A DNA stretch of 64,000 bases from Salvator merianae (GCA_003586115.2 QVOM02000021.1:8942248-9006247), one strand, 5' to 3'. Shown: positions 31,106 through 43,404, counted from the first letter of the stretch. Notes: generated by a model not told the origin, from the sequence alone. A program made the numbers and translations.

Positions 31106-32300
31106 GGCCGCGGTCCGACATCGTAAATTTAATCTGTATCGGAAGAGGACAAGGACTGAATTCGTCTTCTGGTCGTTCCCACAGTTACAGTTTAACACGG
31201 ACTCAATTCATACCTGCTCGTTCCCACACTGATATTTCCCGTGCTTGGCACGGAGAAACAGTACCTTTTCTGCCTCCACCCCTTGCCAAATTCCCCTCCC
31301 CGTGCAGTCAGTGATTGGCTGCAGTCCCAGCGTTCAAATCTTGACATCACAGGGGCAGGAAAATCAAGCTCCGCTCTCCGTATGTCCCCGCCGCTGCCTC
31401 AGAGCATGGATTCACTTGGCAGCATTATTAGTCATTTGCCATTTGCTCCTTCTCCCCCCTACAACCTCTGTCTACACAAGCAGAACTTCAAGACTATGTG
31501 TACTACACAATTAAGCTTTTTAAAGGGCTGATGGCGATTTCTGCTCCCCTGCAAGTGCACTTTAACGCAAATGCATAATTTAAAAGTAGCGTAAAAGCAG
31601 GTAGAGGTCCATAACAAAGGGAAAAAGTGGGGAGGGAACGTGGGGGGGCTCTACTATCTTGACAGTGCTGTTCATCGCCAGCAAATGGACTCTGCCTCAT
31701 CTTCGCCTGAGACATCTGCAGGGGCATGTGTCCCCACTGTGTAGCTGTATACTGCCGACAGCAAAACTCATCTTGAGCGGGTTCTTTGTTGGGGCAAGAG
31801 GACTGCAACCCCAAACAGGCGCAGTTTATTTTTTGCTTTAAAGAGCAAACAGAAGTGGAGGAAGCTTTTAATTTCTTCCTGGCAGTGTCGAATGGGGGAT
31901 AAAGAAAGAGAAAGGACCGCAGCTTAGCGAAGTAAAAAGAAGGACGGTTTCTTTCCCCCTGGCAGCGGCGGAAGGGGGGATAATGGAGGCAGAGAAAACT
32001 ACTGCGCTTCCTGCCCACCCACAAAGTCTGTCATTGGACGGCACAAAATGGGGATCCCTCCCTCTGCACGCCCACAAAAAAGTACGGTCCCTCCCAAACA
32101 GTCTCCTCCCCGTTCCCACATCGCAAAGTAAAGCGCGCTAACGATCTGGAACGGCTTGAGACTTCATTAAATCCGAATACAAAGTAGTCTGCATTTCGCC
32201 GATATAGTCCAGAAAAACTTCGGAACGGCAAGATCATGTCGGGACAGCGGGAACTGAAGATGGCCTGTAAACTGATTAAATGCCGTGTCGGAACGCGGCC
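31106..32300. mobile_element. 1.2-kb non-autonomous TIR element (family K), copy 1
   Basis: The left end GGCCGCGGTCCGACATCGT and the right end GCCGTGTCGGAACGCGGCC are imperfect inverted repeats. The interior (GAATTCGTCTTCTGGTCGTT, GCGCGCTAACGATCTGGAAC, CAAGATCATGTCGGGACAGC) is collinear with the copy at 59,606-60,629. That copy lacks several internal blocks, for example much of 31,680-31,800. The overlapping open frames share no transposase motif. Superfamily is uncertain. Copy 2 has a 3-bp AAA duplication, which would suit Harbinger-like elements. Confidence 0.85.
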
Positions 32301-35039
32301 CTAATGCAGCAATGGAACTGAAACTGAACCCCCATGGAGAGGGATCGCAGTGGCTTTAGACTCAGAGGCAGAGCACCCCCTTCCTAACTTTAACGCTGGG
32401 ATGAAAGTTACCTGGTTTCAGTGTGAAAGCCTCACCCTATGGCTATGTAGAGTATGGGGCCAGTAGGCTTTTCCTGCAGGGGGAGCATCTGAGGATGGCA
32501 ATGCAATCCAGACTCATTCTTCCAACTGTGTATGCTGCATGCCTGGGAGGTCAAGGATACAAAGACATCATGCCCCTTGGTCCTTTATTGGCTATTCTCT
32601 GCCGCTTGTGTGGATACAACTCTGGTCTTGATGGTGATGATTGAGACATCAGGAACATATCTAGAGCACATAACTTATTCATCACTTTTCAGCTCAATTT
32701 TGTAGGCAGATATTGTATTTAAAGTTCTAAGCCTGGAGGAGGAATTGGTCAACTGGGAGTAGATGTCACTTATTTTTCTGTGTGTGCAGTTCAGTAAAGT
32801 GTAATTTTATTTTATGTCATCTTGCTTGGTTTGTCATGGCATGCTTATTAGTGGACTGGACTTGTGTCCAGAAAAACTGCTCAAAACTCAAAATGTGGCT
32901 TGAAGCAAAGTAGAGGTGTTTATTCACACTGCAGGTTCATCAACATTTCATAAGCCCAAATGTCACATTATTGCAGCTTGAGTGTCTTCATCCCAAATTG
33001 TCAAGTAGATTTGAGCATACTTCAGAATTTGGACTACCTTGCTCCACTCAAGAGAATTTGGATAGTTCACTGAAAACACAAAATCGATGTGCTCCCTTAG
33101 ATAAACAGACAAGTGAAGAGCCATGCACATTGAAAAAAATGCCAGAAGTATGTATCTTCCAGATCCCATACTCAGTTATGCATTCCATATTACAAATACT
33201 ATCCAACATACAGAACTATGTGTTTTTGTTTTTAGTGTAGAGATAGAACATAAGAACAACAAAAAATGTGAGAAACACAATAAAGCACCATGTCACTTCA
33301 CTGGTGAATTTTCCACATTTCTTTTTTTTTTCGCTTTAAAATAATGCACAGAGCAAAGTTGTTCAGTGCACATGGCCACAACAGCATTTGAAAAGTTCCT
33401 TTTTGGACTCTAATTCACATGATCCTTAGTGAGTAAACAACAGCCATTATGTGACAAAGGCTCATGGGAGTGTCATTTCCCTCCAAAATGAACCTTCTTA
33501 TACTGTCAAGTTTGAAAGTAATGAAAAATAGTGTGAATCATTCCCTGCCTGTAATGTATCACGAAATATCAAATATTAGTTCTATTCACATATTCAGTCT
33601 GAAAGTGTGACAGGAAAAACAACCTATGGGCCAGAGGCATGGGGTGGGTATGCCCCCTTGTTTCCTGCTTATGCCCTTTGGGATTGGTGGACAGCTAAAA
33701 CAAGGGAAATCAAAGGAATCAGGGGTTGGTACTGGTGAGGCTAATGGCATTGGAGACACTGTATGTCTGTGATTTTGCACAGACCCATGTGAAAACTGAC
33801 CTCATTGAGTTTAGTAAAGTATGCACATTGGTGTTATGAGAAAAAAAATTAGAAACATGTCTAACAGCATTTTCAAATTCAAAATCTTTTAAGGATTAAA
33901 GATTTGGTTTGACAGATCATGCAGTCAATCCTAAGGATGGGAAAATGACTAAGATAATCTGAACACAATGTATATTTTTATTAAAGAATAAGGAGCATAC
34001 AATATAACTTTATTACACAGAAAATAAAATTTAAAAATGGGGAAAAATTAACACAGTAGCAATAGCAGCGAAAAGCGAGAAGCAATCAAACAAACAAAAT
34101 GGCAACTTGTTTCCAATTGAGTGGTTTTAGCAGCAACCATGGCAAAAATATACAGAGTGGACTTAGAAAGAAAGTTGCCAGCTCTAATAGCTAACAATGC
34201 ACGGGAAACAGAACATAGAAACTGGCCAAGATAAGGAGACAGAGGGCATTTATCCAGCCAATCAGAATCTGCTGCTAGGAGCAGATTAGAGGTTAGAGGG
34301 CAAGTAGCTAAGGGGTTGGGACAGCTCTGTTTTACAGCTGGAGGGAGGTACCACTGTGGTTTGGAGGAGAGAAGCAAGGAAAACAGTTTAAAAGAAGAGG
34401 AGTGGGAGAGATTATACCTTTCTTGGGGTCTTCTCTTGATCAGAGATCTACTTCACAATTCAGGAATTTAAGTAATGTGGTAAATGCACACATACACACA
34501 CACTTGAGTGACTGCGCTAAAGTGATCCAATCATTGTTGCCAAATAATCAGCCAGACTAATTATTCTAGCCATAAAAAAGAAAAACAACCTCCTAGTGTG
34601 TCTGATATTTGGCTGATTTTTAGTCACAGTTGGCAGCCCTGAGTCCAATAGCAGCTGCACGAAGTTCAATCCAGTAACAGTTCCCAGTTCTTTGGAGAAC
34701 TCTTTCAGCATGATGAGGGTGGTGAAGGGAAAGGCAGAAGGTTTGAAATCTTCAAGGGTAATCAGCTGCTTGGAGTTATCATGAACAGCTGATTAAACAT
34801 CTGAAATCTGGTTGACCATATCACACTGGCACCCAGTAATTCAAGGTTGGGCCACCCCAGACTTTGGTAGAAGTAATATAGCTCAAAGTTTCAAATTGGA
34901 AGAGATCATTCAGATATCTTCATTTGGTTAAGTTATTTCAGTGATGATCTTAGCCACAGTAGAAGCAGGAACCCACTCATACAACAATACCCTAAGTTCA
35001 GCTCTTTATAGACCTTGTCAGGAACAAAGTGGCATCAGG
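32301..35039. other. long stretch without a recognised gene
   Basis: Non-coding. ATTTTTATTAAAGAATAAGG at about 33,972 with an A-rich follow-up suggests the antisense 3' end of an L1-type element. GAAAGTGTGACAGGAAAAAC near 33,600 is unassigned. No exon, RNA gene or intact TE was recognised. Confidence 0.35.
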
Positions 35040-35144
35040 TGGAAAAACATGCACAAAGATCCAGTCTCCTGGTGCCGCATACACACATACACAGTTTTCA
35101 GGTGGACCTTGGCAAAGCATGCACAAAAATACAGGCTTCTGGGG

Positions 35145-35182
<38 letters not shown>
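35040..35182. repeat. (AC)n microsatellite with about 69-bp diverged duplication
   Basis: CATGCACAAAGATCC...CACATACAC (from 35,049) and CATGCACAAAAATACAGG (from 35,118) are related copies. Each runs into an AC-rich stretch, the second being about 35 bases of pure AC repeat (35,148-35,182). The histidine/threonine-rich short frames here are artefacts. Confidence 0.8.
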
Positions 35183-35185
<3 letters not shown>

Positions 35186-35645
35186 GTCAGTACCTACTTT
35201 TATGCCCCAAAACATACCATCAGGATGTGAGACTAAATGTTTGGGAAGAAACGGGGTAGAGAAAAGATTTGTATACATTCAAGCTTCCCAGGACAATTTT
35301 TTTAAAAAGGGCAGCAATTAAATCAACAATTCTGCTTGAGTTGCCACATTTGTGTTTTCATCTTATAGTTCTTTCACTTGAGCTTGGACAATACTAGCTT
35401 AAGTAGTGTCTTCCTGTCGCAAGCTGTTGGGATTAACCTGTTCTTGTAGCACAACAGCTAAAAAAAGGATGTTTTCTGGATGGAAGCAGATAATGTCAGA
35501 GTGGCCTATATTGAGTCAGCGGATCAAAGTGTGTGGATGATGGCTGTAATAATACAGCTGTGTAGCCAACTGTGTAGCCATCTTGTAGCCAAGATGAATT
35601 CTGATTTAAGAACGAGTCCAATTTTTTAATGGTCACTCACCCTAA
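35183..35645. other. no recognisable feature
   Basis: Non-coding. GTGTAGCCAACTGTGTAGCC near 35,565 is a small direct repeat. Confidence 0.35.
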
Positions 35646-35725
35646 CGGGGTCTGCCATAGTCTGCACTAGCATGCGGACAGCAGGCATCTATTCCACGAT
35701 ATAATCTGGAATAAGACCTGGACAG
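35646..35725. repeat. degraded MITE, relative of 8613-8760
   Basis: It shares CTGCACTAGCATGCGGACAG and ATTCCACGATATAATCTGGA with the copy at 8613 in the same order. The terminal repeats are worn away. Confidence 0.65.
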
Positions 35726-36095
35726 AAAAGATCTGAATTACATATTTGTGATCTAATATATATTTTGTTTATTTTCATTAAAGTTTCACAAATTGCACAC
35801 ACACACACACAAAAACAAAATAAAATATCATTTTGATTGCTCTTTTCAGCCATAGGCTATATTGGATATCTCAGAGGATATGTCAAAGGCATGAACATTC
35901 ACATTTCACAACCTAACAAAATGACAAGCTAAAGGTAAACTGAGACCAATTAGGGGGTCTATTTATATATGCGGTACACGTTTTCATGGAACTATTACTT
36001 TGGTGTTATATTCCTCTTGTGGTAAAAAGCCAAAAAGTTATTCTTAAGTACTTTGGAAATATATGTCTTGTTTATTTATCCATTACTCATCAGGT
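35726..36095. other. no recognisable feature
   Basis: AT-rich, with a short (AC)n run near 35,795. No repeat ends were found. Confidence 0.4.
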
Positions 36096-36188
36096 CAGTG
36101 ATTCTCAAACTGTGGTCCTCCAGAATTACCCAGACAACTCCTCCTAACATTGCACACCCAGCATTCTACATCAGTTTGAGAATCACTG
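36096..36188. mobile_element. hAT (Charlie-like) MITE, 93 bp
   Basis: A perfect 17-bp terminal inverted repeat, CAGTGATTCTCAAACTG and its complement at the right end. The CAGTG-TTCTCAAAC start is typical of Charlie-type hAT elements. No 8-bp duplication is preserved at the flanks. Confidence 0.8.
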
Positions 36189-36225
36189 GCCTAGGCCAGA
36201 AGCAGAATTAATTAATATGTGAATC

Positions 36226-36315
36226 CACCAGCTGCGGCCTATGACTTTAAGGGTGGGTGTTCGCTCCCCGCATAACGCACGCCATGGCTGTTTGCGGGGT
36301 TGCAGCAGGTTGCTG
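36226..36315. repeat. diverged half of the hAT hairpin family
   Basis: CTTTAAGGGTGGGTGTTCGC, then GCCATGGCTGTTTGCGGG parallel one arm of the 43,995-44,177 hairpin (CTTTAAGGGCGGGTGTTCGC, then GCCATGGCCGTTCGCAGG). Only one arm is kept. Confidence 0.65.
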
Positions 36316-36643
36316 GAATCCACAGCAGTATCATGCTAATAGGCGTGAATTTTAGCACAGCATAAAGTACACAAAAAGATATTTGTAAAGAATGTCTTCT
36401 TTTGAAGTGAGATGAAGCAAAGATGAGAATAGTTTTTGAAAAAAAGTCTTAATGCCCTCATTTTTGCTGACAACAAAAAATGTCTGTCATTGGAAATTTA
36501 GAACTGAAGGTCATTCTTAAACAAGAAAAAGAATGAATATATAGAAAGCTAGACAGTTAATCTAAATTATACTGTATTATATAAGTCTTAAATGACATCA
36601 TAATATCTGATTTCTAAAATCAAATGCCCTTTAAAAATTAGGC

Positions 36644-37106
36644 TGCATCCAGAGAGTGAGAAGAAAATGAGGAATCTTGTTTAGATTCCATAATTGCCTG
36701 TTGCTGTTCTTGCCAGACAGCAGGCCGAAATCACAGGCTAAACCCAGGCCCTTACCTTGTCTGGCACTTTCTCCCACGATGGCATGGTGGATATTTCCGG
36801 GTATTCTGATAGTGCAAAATACCTAAAAGTGCGCAAGCACCAGCCACACACTTGTGCAGTGGTCATTTTTGGTCTGAATTTGCTCCTGCACTTATGCAAG
36901 GGACATTTTCAGTTTGAAGAATTATGGGAGCAAGAGTCCAGACAAGGTAAGCAATATTGCTATTTTGGGAAAGCCCAGGTTCAGAGTTCTTTTTCCCGGA
37001 ATAGTGACATTCTAGGATTTCATCCCTATATCCTGGGGCAGTGTTGGGGCAATCCCAATATAGTGTTATGATAATCCTGGATTTTAGGCTGTGTCCGGAT
37101 ACGGCC
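36644..37106. mobile_element. foldback MITE (family F group), reversed copy
   Basis: The ends GGCTGCATCCAGA and TCCGGATACGGCC are inverted repeats. Inner modules of family F occur in reverse order: GAATCTTGTTTAGATTCC, CCTTACCTTGTCTGGC facing CCAGACAAGGTAAGC, then GCTATTTTGGGAAAGCCC. Flanking TTA/TTG might be a decayed 3-bp duplication. The 104-codon frame inside is not coding. Confidence 0.65.
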
Positions 37107-38111
37107 TTGGTGAGGTTTGCTTTAAGTTCCTTGTTTGTCCAATATTAAAATAGGGGGAAATATATATATATAAAGCATTGGAGAAGGATGACCTTTTTGT
37201 GGCTTTTCAAGTTGACTATGACTATGGCTCCACATACATCCTTAAGGGTCTGGCATTGTAGCTTTATTTCTGCAGCCTGGTGAATATGACTTATTCTCTC
37301 CTTTCTCGCCAGCCAGCCTACACTGATGAGTGGTGGTGGCTGAGTAAGGTGGCTGATATCAGTGGCCTTCTTGCACGTCAGCCTTCATGTACAGGCCCGG
37401 ACAGCCCCTTCAGGCGCCTTGCCCGTATCAGTGGGACTGTGTGAGGCAAGCGAAGGGGTGAGGCACAAGGTAGCAACTTTAGAGTCCCTCCCTGAACATG
37501 TCATCTTTCCTGGGTCCCAGGAGCTTTAACGACTTGCCCCAGGTGCTTTGGCAGGGGAAGATGTGAAGACACGCCACCTTGGAGGTCTGGAAAGGGCATC
37601 TGTGTAACGTAATGGAGACGCAACCTATGTGAAGTCTTAGGCAGGATCTGTATGGCACTTTTATGGCACATTCAGTGCAGAGGAAGGACATGGTGTTTGC
37701 CTGGATGGCACACTCTTCCACCACCATGCCTCAATAAGCCTCAGTAGGTTATGACACTTGCAGGGCTGTTTGAAGCTCTTTAAACATGTCTTACATCACA
37801 GCAGCAGCGCTGCATGTTGGTCCCCTCGATGGTGTGTGTTTGTTCAAACACAGGAAATGGCCCCATTCAAGCCCTCCATCAGATTCAAAGCTTGGATTCT
37901 GATGGTGGGGGCAGCCCTCCCCCTTGCCTGACAAAATCATAGGGGGGGAATCCCCAGGTGTGGGAGATTTCCTTCCCCCCATCAGGATCTGCGGTGACTT
38001 TATGAAGGAGAGGAGAGGTCACTGTTATTCTCCTCCCCTGAGTCAACCTTGTAGTGCTTTTCCTCCACCAGCACAGAAACTGCCTTTGACTACATGGGGT
38101 ACCTGAGCAGC
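37107..38111. other. no recognisable gene
   Basis: Non-coding. Palindromic-looking words (TCAGATTCAAAGCTTGGATTCTGATGG, about 37,879) hint at another foldback MITE around 37,800-38,000, without confirmed ends. Confidence 0.35.
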
Positions 38112-38516
38112 TATGGGTTAAGACTTGCAATTCTCCCAGGACTATAATGGGAATGCCAGACGTATTCATGGCATTCCCGATATAGTCCCAGGATACTAAG
38201 GAGATATCCCAGAACAAATATTATGGGAAATCTGGCTAGGTTTCCCATAATAGCAAATGCTTACTTGTGTCTATCTGCTGCTTCCGGGACTGTTCCTCTT
38301 GGAAATACCCAGATGCTAGTCAAGCATGTGAGAAAAAAAACAAAGGGAAGTGGGTGGGTGCTTGGCTATCATATGGCTATTATTTTCAAGAACAGTCATG
38401 GAAGCAACAGGCAGACATAGGTAAGAGCCTACAGTTGCCTTCCGCATCTGACAGAGACGGTGAGAAGTAATTGCAGGATCTTCTTTAGACTCTGCAATTC
38501 CCTCTTGCTGTCTGGA
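38112..38516. mobile_element. foldback MITE (family F)
   Basis: Modules TAATGGGAATGCCAGACG, ATTATGGGAAATCTGGC, GCAAATGCTTACTTGTG, CATAGGTAAGAGCC and TTGCAGGATCTTCTTTAGAC appear in the family order. The terminal repeats are indistinct, so the ends are approximate. Confidence 0.65.
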
Positions 38517-38691
38517 AACAAACAAAAACCTCCCTACAATTCCTAGCACATTAACAAACCCTACAGGGCCCAAGGGCACATTGCTGTCAACTCCAACTTA
38601 AGCAGCCAGAACAACTCAGGTATCAGCTTTTAGGCTGCACCCAAAAGCAGAAAAAGCCCCCCCCCCCAAGCAGTTTAGAGGTAATAACAGC

Positions 38692-38812
38692 CACATGCTG
38701 GTGTTTCTAGCCCACCTCTAATCTACATTAAAGACCAGGAAACACAGTTCCAAGGTGCTCTTTCTGGTCTTTAACATGGATTAGAGGTGTCTGCACTGGC
38801 TGCAGCATGTGA
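38692..38812. mobile_element. foldback MITE
   Basis: CACATGCTG...CACCTCTAATC...TTAAAGACCAG faces CTGGTCTTTAA...GATTAGAGGTG...CAGCATGTG, giving a long imperfect hairpin around a loop of about 20 bases. The outer GGCTGCACCC at about 38,633 could be its true terminus. A C run of 11 lies at about 38,659. Confidence 0.7.
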
Positions 38813-39365
38813 CCATCTCTGAGCCACTTTTCACCCATGTTCTAAACTATGTTTGCAGCAGCACCCTTGCCTCAACTGTTTCCATTACTGCTATTTATTA
38901 ATGCCCGAAGAAGGCTCTTGCTGAATGGAGGGGGCTGAGTTTTCTAAACCTATGCTTTATATGTTCTAATAGCTACCTGCATGTTTTGCAGTTCTCTGCA
39001 AAAGAAAGGAGAGTTTCGTGACTCTCCTTTGCTTTGATGCGATGACATCAGCTTATAAATAGAGTGATTGCTATTCCTGCTGTGTTAGAGACGAGCAGCC
39101 ACAGAGGAGTCATACAAATCATAAAGAGATGTCAGTGTCTCTAATGGAAGTACCTCCTAGCTTGCGATAGCCTGCTGAGACAGTTCCACTGCAAAATAAT
39201 TGGGCAGAAGACAGGCCTGTTTTTAAAAGGAAAATCTTCTAGTTCAAGGCAAGTTGCCAAGTCTTAAGCAGACACAAGCAGCCAAGGGACTTCTCTGGAA
39301 GTTCTTGGGTTAGAAGCCATACACCTTCAAGCTACACAGCATATATACATACATATAAATATAAA
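38813..39365. other. non-coding, one small perfect hairpin
   Basis: AAAGGAGAGT and ACTCTCCTTT face each other around TTCGTG at about 39,004-39,029, a 10-bp stem. There are no other terminator- or RNA-like features around it. Confidence 0.4.
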
Positions 39366-39570
39366 ACCACAATATATGACACTGCTATGGTAGAATTGCC
39401 ACATGTATCTGTGTCAACCCCAACATAGCTACCTTAAATACTCCCTAAAACACATGATGGTGGGGTTTCTTGAAATAGTGCTATCACTTGCCATCTTGTT
39501 CTGGCCACTGTGCATGCATGTGAACTGAAAAAGATGGCCGTGCATGTCTGGTGGTCATGGTTGCACACTT
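39366..39570. repeat. MITE-like repeat (family G), copy 1
   Basis: GACACTGCTATGGTAGAATTG, CACATGTATCTGTGTCAACC and TTTCTTGAAATAGTGCTATC match the copy at 42,862-43,140 (GGCACTGCTGTGGTGGG, ACATGTATCTGTGGTGACC, TTTCCTGAAATAGCGCC). It probably belongs to the same broad group as family F. Confidence 0.6.
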
Positions 39571-39639
39571 CTGGGTATTTTGTGCCAGCTATTGACCTCC
39601 CAACCAAACTCATGAAGGAGACCAGCATTTGCAAAATGA

Positions 39640-40509
39640 GGTCCAGGAGGCATCAAAAACCGATAGGGTAGTTATAATGGTGGACTTCAATTACCCCCAC
39701 ATAGACTGGGTGGACCCTTGTTCAATGAGAGAGAGAGAAAATTCCTAGACATGCTAAATGATTGTTCCCTAGAGCAGCTGATTGTAGAACCAACCAGGGG
39801 AAAGGGAATCCTTGACTTGATTCTAAGTAATACACAGGATCTAGTACAAGATGCCACTGTAACCGATCCAATAGGGAACAGTGACCACAATGCAATAACC
39901 TTCAACTTAATTATAGACGGTAAGTTGTTGACATAATCAAACATGGAGACCTTAAAATTTCATAAGGGAAACTTCCCCAAAATGAGAAAACTGGTAAAAA
40001 GGAAATTGAAAAGGAAAGTTAGAAGAGTTCAATCACTCCAAAATATATAAAAACTATTTCAAAACACAATAATGGAAGCTCAATTAGAATGTATACCTAA
40101 AAGACAGTCAGGGATTGCCAAGTCTAAGAAAACACAAATATGGCTTACAAATGCTGTATGGGAAGTCATTAAAAGCAAGGAATGATCATTCAGAAATTGG
40201 AAGGCTTGTCCTAATGAGGACAACATGAAAGAACATAAACTCTGGCAGAACAAATGGAAGATAGCAATTAGGAATGCTAAGAAGCATTTTGAGGAGCACG
40301 TTGCTAAGAACATCAAGAAAAAATAACAAGAATTTCTTTAAATATATTATAAGTAGGAAACCAATCAGAAAAGCAGTTGGTCCATTAGATGATAATGGAC
40401 AGAAAGGGATAATTACAAAGGACATGGAGATTGCAGAAAGGCTAAATGAATTCTTTGCCTCTGTTTCCACTGAGGAAGATAGAAGGCATAAAACGGCAGC
40501 TGAGTCAAT
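39640..40509 (+). mobile_element. L2/CR1-type LINE endonuclease and linker, decayed
   Basis: In successive frames it reads VVIMVDFNYPHIDWVDP, then FLDMLNDCSLEQLIVEPTRG, then GILDLILSNTQDLV and PIGNSDHNAITF. These are the C-terminal blocks of an apurinic-type LINE endonuclease (DFN, LDLI and SDH motifs). The linker before the reverse transcriptase follows (NFFKYIISRKPIRKAVGPLD, LNEFFASVST). Stops and frameshifts kill it. The Harbinger-like element starts at 40,510, right after AGTCAAT. Confidence 0.88.
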
Positions 40510-41168
40510 GGGCCTTTTCGCACTGAGCTCGGTAGACCATTCCCAGTAGTTGGCTTTGGACCGGAGGGGTTGGAGAACGCTGGCTGCCCTTCGCACTCCC
40601 AGCCAGAGGAATGGACCCAAAGTCGACCAGCAGAGGGAACAGTGCGAATGGCAGCCGCTAGTTCCGTACCGCACTCCGTACCATCGAGCTCCGCTTCATA
40701 CCATCGAGCTCCGCTTCGTACCATCGAGCTCCGCTTCGTACCATCGAGCTCCGCTTCGTACTCAGAGGGCTCGTTACGGAGCCAGCTTCGTAACGGCAGC
40801 TAGGCTGCCATGCCCAAAGGGCTATCCCGGGTGTGAAGCTTCGCACCCGGGTGTGAAAACTTCGCACCCGGGTGTGAAAATTTTGCACCCGGGTGTGAAG
40901 CTTTGTACCACGCATGTGCAGCCACGCCAGCCACGCCCGACCACCATTTCAAACGCGGACAGGAGTGCGAAAGCACCGTGCCCAATCTTCGCTCCATCGC
41001 ACAGGTCGGATTGAAGACAAGCTTTTACTTGTCTTGCCTTACCCAGGATCAGGTACGAATCGGGTACGAAGTGGTTGGGATCGGGTCAGGCACGCGCCCG
41101 CAGCAGTGCAAAAGCTCCGTTCCAGCTAGCGCTTAAGAACGGTCTACCACTGCAGTGCGAACAGGCCC
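40510..41168. mobile_element. Harbinger-like MITE (family H relative) with internal tandem repeats
   Basis: The ends GGGCCTTTTCGCACTG and CAGTGCGAACAGGCCC are inverted repeats, with the 3-bp duplication AAT at 40,507-40,509 and 41,169-41,171. The subterminal GGTAGACC pairs with GGTCTACC. Inside are about four 20-bp units of CCATCGAGCTCCGCTTCGTA (40,680-40,760) and four 20-21-bp units of CACCCGGGTGTGAA (40,829-40,908), each itself palindromic. The interior differs from the other family H copies. Several overlapping frames are repeat artefacts. Confidence 0.85.
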
Positions 41169-42142
41169 AATCTTTTCAGGGAGGGAGTCAAAATAATTAA
41201 ACTGGATAGAGGTACATCAAAAAATTATTTTGTAGACTTTTCCTATCAGGAAGATATTGGCTTTTGGTTACTGCATATTAAGAAATCAACTTGTGAAAAA
41301 CAGCTCCTCTTCGAGAATGTTATTGTACATATGATACATTATTATTCAGATTTATATGAGTTATGCCGATATTGGCTATAGATATAGTTTTGCTGTGTAA
41401 ACATATTTTATTCATTTTATTCATTCAGTTTGCACTAAATTCTGTTTGGTTTCTGGTTTCCAGTTCACAGGTTGCCTGATCTGAATTGTAATTCTTTGTT
41501 TAACCCCTTCAGAGTTTCAAGCACATACACTTTTTTTCTAGATGCCTTTAATTCTTAAGGTTTTTTTTCCTTAAGGGAAACATCTCTAGCTTTATTTGTT
41601 TTCCTCCTTCTTTTTGTACACAATTAGATCAATTTTTTTGGTAGCTGTACCTTCTCTGCAGGGATGAATCCTGCCAAATTGCATACAGATTGTCGCAGTG
41701 GTTTCCCTGCAAGATGAGCTGTTCCAAGTTTAGGGAGGATGAGAAAACAATCTCCTAATTATATGTGGGCAGCTGGTCTGAAAATGGCAGATATTACAGA
41801 AGGGCCCCTGAATAGTATACCTGCAAAGTTGCACTTCCAAAGTTGATTTTCAGGGGAAAACTGCATTGCTTTTCTAGGTAAATCTGCGCCCTCTGACATA
41901 AGATCTGCCAGTTATAACAACACTTTCTACCCTCTTTCTGATTTCCTTCCCTGTGGACACTCCACCCCTAGATAAAATATTGGATTTAATAACAACTTGT
42001 TTACAGCACTTTACAGCACTATTCTAATGTCTGAGCCACTGAAATGCAATGAGTCTCCCCACTTCACAAGGAAGGTCCACCCTTAAGTCGTAGAATTTCC
42101 AAGAGAACCTACTAGTTTAGCGTAGTCCTGAATGTATAACAT
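41169..42142. other. no recognisable feature
   Basis: AT-rich non-coding DNA. Whether the LINE seen before 40,510 resumes here could not be decided. The first 60 bases could read as GVKIIKLDRGT-like coding sequence, but no known block follows. Confidence 0.3.
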
Positions 42143-42300
42143 TAAGAACATAAGATGTCATACTGGATCAAACCTATATGCCATCTAGTTCTGCAGTTTC
42201 CTTTCACAGTGGCCAATCAGGGAAGCCCACCATCAGGACAGGAACACACAGTTTGCTCTGCTTGCAGACTCCCAGCATCTGGCCTTTGGAGGCAGACCAC
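42143..42300 (-). mobile_element. L2/CR1-type LINE 3' UTR, antisense
   Basis: AAGAACATAAGATGTCATACTGG, GGCCAATCAGGGAAGCCC and TTTGCTCTGCTTGCAGACTC match the copies at 463 and 25,906. Confidence 0.75.
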
Positions 42301-42861
42301 CTCCAACCCAGCTTAGCTTACTATTCAGAATTTGTAAGAAAACGATGTACACCTCTATTGTGAATGTCTCAGAAGATATTGCTGAGGGATGGGATAGGGT
42401 ATAAACCAATGCATTTTTGATGGCTGTGTGCTGGAGAAATGAAATGATCAACTTATGGGATGGAAGACACTGTGTTTAAGTGAGATGATTCAGACAACTA
42501 GATGCAATGTTCTAAAAGCTTTTGTGTCCATGCCTTGAAAACTACATATATTTCCTTCTCATCAGAGGGTTGAATGGAAACAGCCAGGCCCCCTTCCTCT
42601 GTCAATAACAATTCAGATTAATGCTTTCATGCATTTTTCATGGCCTGAATACTGTATCACTCTCTTTTGGACTGGGTGATTTAGGCAACACATGCTCAAA
42701 TACTATGCAAGCAAGAAATAAGAAGGAAAACATATGCTCTAGAACCAATGAGAATTTTAGCAGTCTGTCACTGTTTGAGAGAGAAAGAGTGAGAGGAAGG
42801 AACTTTTTCCCAGAAAAGCCTGCCTGATTCTTGAGCTCTGCAGAAGAAGTTGTACTGTAGG
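42301..42861. other. no recognisable feature
   Basis: Non-coding. No repeat or exon was recognised. Confidence 0.4.
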
Positions 42862-43140
42862 ACCACGTCCAGACAGGGGGAATATAGTACCATTATGGCA
42901 CTGCTGTGGTGGGATTGTGACATGTATCTGTGGTGACCCCACCAAAGCTATGCTATATCTCCCCTTAAAATGTGTCATATCCTATTTTGGGAAAATCTGA
43001 CTCTGATGGAGTCTTTTCCTGAAATAGCGCCATCATCTACCTTGTAGACGGAGATGCCATTGTTGTTCTAGACACCGTGCATGTCCATGGGCCGAAAAAG
43101 AAAGCCACACACATGCTGTGGTGCTATTGTGCACTCACTT
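42862..43140. repeat. MITE-like repeat (family G), copy 2
   Basis: It begins near ACGTCCAGACAGGGGG and shares its core with 39,366-39,570. The start resembles the GTCCAGACA termini of other MITEs here. Confidence 0.6.
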
Positions 43141-43404
43141 GCTCACTTGCATGCAAAGGGGCAAAAAAGTGTAACATTGTGGGACAGCTTGAAAGTGAGA
43201 ACACAATTAACTAGTAGGAAGTTCTCTCCTGCTTCTGTGTGTATCTCTAAAATATCAAAAGGAAAGGTAGTAAGTAAATCTTACAATTGAGAGTTTACCA
43301 CTTTTCCATTCACAATGAGTATAGCTGTCGTGACTGAATTGATGGACAACTGAAATTCAAGCAGTTGAGCTTACCTATATTTAAATTACCAGCTGCTGCT
43401 AAGA

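Noticed and set aside
32301..35039. Endogenous retrovirus
   Set aside because: I looked for long terminal repeats, a primer-binding site and gag/pol motifs here and elsewhere in the window and saw none.
34998..35278. Cys/Val- or His/Thr-rich peptides
   Set aside because: They are translations of the (AC)n microsatellite.
39004..39029. Transcription terminator or microRNA hairpin
   Set aside because: The stem is only 10 bp with a 6-base loop, too short for a pre-microRNA, and bacterial-type terminators do not apply.
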